Positions 63,746-64,000 of a stretch of DNA of 64,000 nucleotides are shown piece by piece. Position 1 is the stretch's first letter. Every line of letters starts with the position of its first letter. The notes under the pieces were generated by a model. The model searched no databases. It worked only from the letters and a program-made list of their open reading frames with translations, and was not told the origin of the DNA. A program made the translations under genes and the position numbers. Source of the DNA: Vibrio sp. FE10 (lineage in GTDB: Bacteria; Pseudomonadota; Gammaproteobacteria; Enterobacterales; Vibrionaceae); assembly GCF_030297155.1 (NCBI RefSeq), contig NZ_AP028067.1, forward strand, positions 2,108,001-2,172,000. Direction: 5' to 3'.

Positions 63746-64000
63746 ATGAGACCATCTTTTTCTATCAGTATGGTACTTGCAACGACAGTGGTTGGCTTTC
63801 AGTCCTATGCAAACAACATCGACACAACAAACTCACGCTCTCTTTCGGAGAACGTCTCAGCACAAAAGCAATCTTTGGCGTTGCAAATCAGTGCCCGCTA
63901 CTCCGACCTTGAGCTCTCTTTAAAAGACCAGATAACAGAAAAGCAGCTGTCTACGCCGATAGACAAGCTTAACTCAGCCAAGCCCTACTCTGCGTTTTCA
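63746..64000 (+). CDS. exported protein, truncated by the window edge
   Basis: At least 85 residues; the frame is still open at base 64000. The ATG 63746-63748 has TAAGGAT upstream. A signal peptide (MRPSFSISMVLATTVVGFQSYA, about 22 residues) is followed by a soluble start (NNIDTTNSRSLSENVSAQKQ). Not recognised from this fragment. Confidence 0.75.
   Translation, partial: MRPSFSISMVLATTVVGFQSYANNIDTTNSRSLSENVSAQKQSLALQISARYSDLELSLKDQITEKQLSTPIDKLNSAKPYSAFS

Overview
The window looks like a Vibrio chromosome, most likely of the Splendidus clade and probably chromosome 2. The inference rests on four things: a zwf-pgl-gnd operon (on chromosome II in V. cholerae), a tandem glycine riboswitch in front of an AgcS symporter, a vibriolysin-type M4 protease, and a full-length aerolysin-like toxin. 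There is no rRNA, tRNA, CRISPR array, prophage or recognisable transposase.

Layout. 1-6042 (minus): gnd (partial), pgl and zwf of the oxidative pentose-phosphate pathway, then a CitA/DcuS-type sensor kinase and its response regulator. 6632-12081 (plus): a small doubtful ORF, then a tight TolC / HlyD / two ABC-2 permeases operon with no ATPase gene. 12723-17935: two AgcS sodium/amino-acid symporters, the first frameshifted near its start and the second behind the glycine riboswitch, with small and coiled-coil membrane proteins between them. 18270-21670: a ToxR-like/ToxS-like pair followed by the aerolysin-like toxin. 21742-27525: LysE/RhtB exporter, M32 carboxypeptidase, SulP transporter plus tandem universal stress protein, and a small lipoprotein.

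27666-50353 is an accessory stretch of small, mostly minus-strand genes: acetyltransferases, Nudix, HAD, VOC, GFA, YnfA, Crp/Fnr-type regulators, an EamA exporter, an aldo/keto reductase, a DJ-1/PfpI protein and an OGFr-domain protein. It resembles cassette cargo, but no integrase or attC site was found. Inside it, 40891-44754 is a 3.9-kb module (haloalkane dehalogenase family hydrolase, small membrane protein, SDR, quinone reductase and a divergent TetR regulator with three operator-like repeats). It is flanked by a 109-bp near-perfect direct repeat of the 3' end of the neighbouring LysR gene. A second, more diverged 3'-end duplication (50509-50609 versus 54552-54652) flanks a histidine kinase, response regulator and DASS transporter.

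54552-58990 (minus): an unknown protein, Nudix hydrolase, dGTPase-family HD hydrolase, four-helix membrane protein and a second unknown protein; the last three are the best candidate for an undescribed, possibly defensive, system. 59606-63459: secreted M4 metalloprotease with PPC domain, convergent LysR regulator and a DUF3332-type lipoprotein. An exported protein runs off the right edge.
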